Origin: Actinomycetes bacterium
GTDB lineage: Bacteria; Actinomycetota; Acidimicrobiia; Acidimicrobiales; Palsa-688
Length of the DNA: 24,085 nt
Assembly: GCA_021808425.1 (NCBI GenBank)
Contig: JAKBBS010000033.1
Location: 1-24,085 of the forward strand
Direction: 5' to 3'
Within the stretch, counting starts at the first letter, position 1. Each line of letters starts with the position of its first letter. Shown here piece by piece: positions 20,513 to 24,085 of the stretch. The translations under genes and the position numbers were made by a program. Under the pieces are notes generated by a model that was given only the letters and a program-made list of their open reading frames with translations, searched no databases and had not been told where the DNA came from.

Positions 20513-22102
20513 CTAGAAGGTTCCTTGGAGTCTCATCGCCTTACGGCGTCCGTCGGGATCAAAGAGGGTCCTGTAGACAGGCCGTGACCATAGCCGCTCG
20601 ACACGGGACAGCTGCGGTGTGACGTAGCGTCTCAATCGTCCCTGCGGCCTAGGACCTTTGCAGCCGTCCGCGTGCCATCGGTCGAGCGCGGCGGCGGACG
20701 CAGCGAAGGCGTCGAATGCGGCCAGCGGCTCGGCGAGCTCCGCCACGTGGCCGGAGTCACGGTCGAGGTGCTCGGCGGCCAAGCGGAGGCGCAACTCGGC
20801 AGCGTAACCTCTTCCAAGTTCGGCGTCCTCGGAAAGGACGGCGCAGGACAACTCGGAGTCGTGGGTCCAGGACCGGAGGTTGAAGTTGTCGGAGCCGACG
20901 CTCGCCCATATGTCGTCCACGACGCACACCTTCGCGTGAACATAGACGGGCACGCCGGAGTGGTTCTCGATGCCGTAGAACGCGACCCGACCCGGGGCGG
21001 CGCGCGTGAGCAGTTCCAAGGCGTCGGAGCGTCCGATGAGGTTGGGGGCCAGCGACGTCGCACCATCCTGGTCGGGATAAAGCGGTAGAACCCCGATCAT
21101 GCGCAGGTCGGGCTGCGCCACGAGAGCCTGGCAGAAGCCCGCCGCGATGTCTTTTGACCAGAAGTACTGGTCCTCGATGTAAATCAGGTGTCGGGCCCTG
21201 TCGAGCACCTTGCCGATAGCGCGCGCAACGCTTCGCTCACCGTCGGGGGCGAACGGGTACCGGGGCCGCCGGGCCGGGTAGGTCCGCAGGATCTGCACCG
21301 CGTGGGCTCCTCTGATCTCGGGGTCCGGAAGCTGGTCTGGCAATGACCTCCCCCCGGCGTCGGAGCGGCTGAGCCGGTCACGGACAAGCCTCACCGGGTT
21401 GAGCGACAGGGGAGTACGGTCCTGCCAGCGCTCCCGGAACACCGTTTCGATGTCTCCGACTGCCGGCCCTTGGATCTTGAGTTGGATGTCGTGCCATGGC
21501 GGGCTAGGTCCGTAGACGGCGGCCATCGGCTGGCTCTGGGGGTCACCGCTGTGGGTGGCGTCATCCCTGCGGCTATGGCACAAGTCGATGCCCCCCACGA
21601 AGGCGACGTCGAGTGCAGGTCGGTCCGGATGGCGCGCGACGACGAACTTTTGGTGGTGGGAGCCGCCGGGGCGGACCCGTTGGTCGAGCACGCAGCGACC
21701 GCCGGCCGCGTTGATCTCCTCCCCCAAGTGGCGGTTCTCGCTGGCGGAGAACTGCAGCTTGTCGAGGTGGGAACGCCAGATCAAGCCGCGGACGGCCACT
21801 CCGCGCCGCGCGGCGTGACACAGCAGAGATTCGACCTGCGTTCCTTCGGAGTCGAGGCGCTCGTCGGGATCGCCTCGCCAGTCGGCGAAGCAGAGCAGAT
21901 CGCCTTCACCCATGGCTTTGACCACCGCGACGAGGGCGGAAAAATAGTCCGATCCGTGCACCAACGGGGTTACTTCGTTGCCTGCCGTCCATGCTCGGGC
22001 GTCGGGGTGGCGTCGGTCAATGAGTGTCGCTGGGTTCCCCCGCTCTTCGGCGGTGAGGAACCATTCTGTAAGCGGCGACTTCGTGTTCAGTAGATCAGAC
22101 AC
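20513..22102 (-). CDS. Phospholipase D-family protein
   Basis: A 529-residue member of the HKD superfamily with two catalytic halves. The first is GGSHHQKFVVARHPD (146-160) followed by DVAFVGGIDL (165-174); the usual acidic residue after HxKxxxx is displaced by a short insertion, as in some actinobacterial members. The second is canonical: VHAKVCVVDD with H389, K391 and D396, then GSDNFNLRSW. IYIEDQYFW (308-316) is also typical of PLD proteins. Such enzymes hydrolyse or transfer phosphatidyl groups; no signal peptide or membrane anchor is seen, so a cytosolic or peripheral location is likely. The GTG start is 3 nt after the anti-sigma kinase stop, so it belongs to the partner-switch operon and is translated with it. 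Membrane-lipid remodelling as a stress output is inference. Confidence 0.88.
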   Translation of the reverse strand: MSDLLNTKSPLTEWFLTAEERGNPATLIDRRHPDARAWTAGNEVTPLVHGSDYFSALVAVVKAMGEGDLLCFADWRGDPDERLDSEGTQVESLLCHAARRGVAVRGLIWRSHLDKLQFSASENRHLGEEINAAGGRCVLDQRVRPGGSHHQKFVVARHPDRPALDVAFVGGIDLCHSRRDDATHSGDPQSQPMAAVYGPSPPWHDIQLKIQGPAVGDIETVFRERWQDRTPLSLNPVRLVRDRLSRSDAGGRSLPDQLPDPEIRGAHAVQILRTYPARRPRYPFAPDGERSVARAIGKVLDRARHLIYIEDQYFWSKDIAAGFCQALVAQPDLRMIGVLPLYPDQDGATSLAPNLIGRSDALELLTRAAPGRVAFYGIENHSGVPVYVHAKVCVVDDIWASVGSDNFNLRSWTHDSELSCAVLSEDAELGRGYAAELRLRLAAEHLDRDSGHVAELAEPLAAFDAFAASAAALDRWHADGCKGPRPQGRLRRYVTPQLSRVERLWSRPVYRTLFDPDGRRKAMRLQGTF

Positions 22103-22105
22103 TCA

Positions 22106-22498
22106 TCAGTGATCCGAGTTGGCCGGCAGACGAGCCGACAAGATGCACCAGACTGTCTTGGCCGAACCGTCGACAGTTGTGCCCCAATCGTCGGCCATAT
22201 TGTCGACGATTAGCAGGCCCCTACCGTTGGGCTGGTCAGGCTCCGGATGCTTCAACGTAGGCTGACCGGACCCCGTGTCGGTAACTTCGATGCGGATAGT
22301 GGAGTCTTTGACGTCGATGGCAAGCGTGAAGTTGGTGGTGGCATGCTTGACAGCGTTGCTCGCGAGCTCGCTGACCAGAAGTTCGGCGAGCTCACGTCGT
22401 TCTTCCGGAACGCCGCTCTCGGCCAGCACTTCGCGAGCGAAGTGGCGGGCGGAGCGGACGCTGTCGGGGTGGCTCAGATACATTTCGATATCAGTCAT
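22106..22498 (-). CDS. RsbW-like ATP-binding anti-sigma factor kinase (HATPase_c)
   Basis: A 130-residue GHKL-type serine kinase of the RsbW/SpoIIAB group. The N-box is ELLVSELASNAVKHATT (about 42-58 in the longer reading, with the Mg-binding Asn), the G1 box is VTDTGSGQP and the G2 region is NGRGLLIVDNMADDWG, followed by a final strand KTVWCILSARL. Such proteins bind a sigma factor or phosphorylate a STAS antagonist on Ser. The ATG at 22498 overlaps the STAS gene stop by 8 nt; a TTG at 22507 would add three residues. No sigma factor gene is found in the window, so the partner is elsewhere or the output is not a sigma factor. Confidence 0.88.
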   Translation of the reverse strand: MTDIEMYLSHPDSVRSARHFAREVLAESGVPEERRELAELLVSELASNAVKHATTNFTLAIDVKDSTIRIEVTDTGSGQPTLKHPEPDQPNGRGLLIVDNMADDWGTTVDGSAKTVWCILSARLPANSDH

Positions 22499-22814
22499 TT
22501 TCCACAATCAGAACGCTCTCTAACCCGGACGCACGCAAGACAGCCTGGATGACCGAGGAGGGATTGCGCAGACGCACCGCGGCACCGTTGGCAACAGCAC
22601 GCAGAAGCACAGCGAGGGTTGCACTGTCCATGAAGCTAACGCCACCCATGTCCAAGGCGAAACGAGCGTCCGGACGCTTCGCGATGAGCGGATCCAGCGC
22701 CTCTTCGAGAGTTTGGACGTTTCCGATATCGAACTCTCCACACAGAGTGAGCTCCCAACCGTCAGGCTGCTCTTGGACTGTTACGCTCGCTTCGGGTTCT
22801 GCGGTTTTGCTCAT
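22491..22814 (-). CDS. STAS-domain anti-sigma factor antagonist (RsbV-like)
   Basis: A 107-residue single STAS domain. The order is WELTLCGEFDIGNVQTLEEA (20-39), then FALDMGGVSFMDSATLAVLL (52-71), whose D63-S64 is the phosphorylation site of SpoIIAA/RsbV proteins, and ending VIQAVLRASGLESVLIVEN. In the partner-switch model the dephosphorylated form captures the RsbW-like kinase and is itself dephosphorylated by the PP2C phosphatase. Its ATG overlaps the phosphatase stop (ATGA) and its stop overlaps the kinase start, so all three are made in coupled fashion. Confidence 0.9.
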   Translation of the reverse strand: MSKTAEPEASVTVQEQPDGWELTLCGEFDIGNVQTLEEALDPLIAKRPDARFALDMGGVSFMDSATLAVLLRAVANGAAVRLRNPSSVIQAVLRASGLESVLIVEND

Positions 22815-24085
22815 AGTTGTGTCCGGATGGCCAGTACGGCTATGTCGTCGCCCGCCTGGCGGGGCACGAGTTCGCTGAGGAGATGATCAAGCAGTCTATC
22901 TAACGGAAGGTCAACGGACGCAGCTTTGCACAGCCGGTCGATTCCGCGTGTAATCGGCTCGCCTCGCCGTTCGATGAGCCCGTCGGTGTACGCGAGGAGA
23001 GTGCCTCCTGGTGGGATCTCGGCTGTCGTGAGTCGATAACCGCCGCCGCCGACGCCGATAGGGGGTCCGACATTGCTTTCGAGCGCTCGGCAAGTGCCGT
23101 TTGCTAACACCAGTGGATCAGGATGACCAGCATTTGCGAACACGACCTCTCCGTTGAGCGGGTTCATCCATCCACACAGAGCAGTGGCAAACTGCCCGTC
23201 TGCGGAAACATCCAGCAGCCTGCCAATTTTACCGAGGATTTCGTCGGGACTGTCCCCGTCGATCATGTAAGCGCCAATGGAGGTTCGCAGGCGGCCCATC
23301 AACGTGGCGGCTCGCAACCCGTGGCCGGCCACGTCGCCGACGGAGAAGTAGAGCTTCCCGTCGACGTCGACTGCGTCATACCAATCACCGCCGACGCTAA
23401 TCCCGGCGGTCGCAGGCTGGTAGCGTGCGTCCATCTCGACGTTTGCGATCTCGGGAAGACGGACAGGTAACAGTGATCGTTGCAGGGTTGCAGAGATTTG
23501 GCGGCTCTGCTCCGCCTCGCGTTCGGCGCGCCGACGCCGGCGCGCGAGGACTTCGACAAGTGTCGCAATCAGCACTGAGATGAGCGCCCCGCCTACGGTG
23601 ATGATCGTGGTTTGGTTTGCTGCGAAGCCCCCGGTCAGCGATCCTTTCGCTGCGATGGCCAAGCTCAGGGTTGCCGCCCCGAACGGGATGGTCTTGACTG
23701 CGTGAACTCCTCGAAGCGGCAGATCTTCGGCATTCGTCTCGATCAAAGCCTGCGAACTCTGACTGGAGCCGAAATAGATGGCGACCACTAGGTCTTGGAC
23801 AGCCGGGTTGGTCGGATCGGTCGCGACTTTTCGGTCAGTCGGCAAGGTCTGTTCGGCGTAGACGGCGTAGGTGCCGGCTGGTCCGCTTGCAACCGCCGCA
23901 TATCCGATCCTTTGGTAGCCGGCGCCGATCAGGTGCACCACTCCGAGGGTGTTCGATCTGCGGGCTTCGGCGATCGCTGTCATCGCGACCGGATCAGGCG
24001 GTGGTTGCTCCAAGTGGGCGCCCAGCGCAGCGACGGTCTGTGTACCAGCACCGAGTCGCAGAAGTTCGGCTCCCACGAACGACCC
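22811..24085 (-). CDS. Membrane-anchored SpoIIE/RsbU-type PP2C serine phosphatase, 5'-partial
   Basis: The frame is open to the right window edge (codons before the GTG at 24076 encode Gly-Ser-Phe), so the N-terminus is missing. The visible part starts with about 150 residues of probable extracytoplasmic sensor, then a transmembrane helix (TTIITVGGALISVLIATLVE), a basic coiled-coil linker (LARRRRRAEREAEQSRQI) and a complete PP2C-type phosphatase domain. Metal-site motifs are GGDWYDAV, FSVGDVAGHGLRAA, FANAGHPDPL, AYTDGLIERR and GDDIAVLAIR. It should dephosphorylate the STAS protein in response to an outside signal. A second membrane helix is expected beyond the edge. The sensor resembles a CHASE-like fold only loosely. 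Confidence 0.88.
   Translation of the reverse strand, partial: GSFVGAELLRLGAGTQTVAALGAHLEQPPPDPVAMTAIAEARRSNTLGVVHLIGAGYQRIGYAAVASGPAGTYAVYAEQTLPTDRKVATDPTNPAVQDLVVAIYFGSSQSSQALIETNAEDLPLRGVHAVKTIPFGAATLSLAIAAKGSLTGGFAANQTTIITVGGALISVLIATLVEVLARRRRRAEREAEQSRQISATLQRSLLPVRLPEIANVEMDARYQPATAGISVGGDWYDAVDVDGKLYFSVGDVAGHGLRAATLMGRLRTSIGAYMIDGDSPDEILGKIGRLLDVSADGQFATALCGWMNPLNGEVVFANAGHPDPLVLANGTCRALESNVGPPIGVGGGGYRLTTAEIPPGGTLLAYTDGLIERRGEPITRGIDRLCKAASVDLPLDRLLDHLLSELVPRQAGDDIAVLAIRTQL

Noticed and set aside
21470..22093. A 207-codon plus-strand frame opposite the phospholipase D gene
   Set aside because: The opposite strand encodes clear HKD motifs; this frame has no recognisable family features.
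1..24085. CRISPR array, tRNA, rRNA or complete insertion sequence
   Set aside because: No regularly spaced repeats, cloverleaf-like or rRNA-like stretches, or intact transposase with terminal repeats were seen by eye; a dedicated RNA search was not possible.

Overview
The window is high-GC and reads like an actinobacterial chromosome. Supporting signs are a deazaflavin (F420)-type nitroreductase-family protein, several TetR regulators, frequent GTG starts, several genes whose -10 element lies only 5-9 nt before the start codon (leaderless-type promoters), and an RsbU/STAS/RsbW-like partner-switching set. No rRNA, tRNA or CRISPR array was seen.

Left edge (1-2075, minus strand): the 5' part of a glyoxalase/VOC protein; a graveyard of gene fragments (a CopG/VapB-like antitoxin piece, a frameshifted PIN/VapC start and the C-terminal third of a GNAT acetyltransferase with an internal stop); then an intact FAD-dependent amine-oxidase-like gene. 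A gap of about 390 bp follows.

Core (2466-15752): a catabolic and uptake island. An IclR regulator and a 2-keto-4-pentenoate hydratase-type gene run leftwards. Diverging from them is a long co-directional run: RraA-like aldolase, SsuB/TauB-type ATPase, permease, substrate-binding lipoprotein, 3-hydroxyisobutyrate-dehydrogenase-family oxidoreductase, cyclase-family (COG1878) hydrolase, mandelate racemase/muconate lactonizing-type enolase-superfamily enzyme, SDR dehydrogenase and a large thiamine-diphosphate enzyme of the homodimeric pyruvate dehydrogenase E1 (AceE) type. A second, clearly paralogous substrate-binding lipoprotein faces this run and closes the island. I infer import of a small organic acid or heterocycle followed by hydrolysis or ring opening, dehydration or isomerisation, oxidation, C-C cleavage and oxidative decarboxylation. 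The substrate cannot be read from the sequence and I do not recognise the combination as a described pathway. A 21-codon open frame just before the ATPase starts like luciferase-like flavin monooxygenases and may be what is left of one.

Middle (15753-18300): an ISAzo13-type transposase remnant, an isolated lumazine synthase (ribH), and a divergent TetR / deazaflavin-oxidoreductase pair sharing a short promoter region with two clear inverted repeats.

Right (18309-24085): a good intrinsic terminator, a TetR regulator, a convergent acyl-CoA dehydrogenase, and a tightly packed minus-strand operon: SpoIIE/PP2C phosphatase (running off the window edge), STAS anti-sigma antagonist, HATPase anti-sigma kinase and a phospholipase D-family protein.
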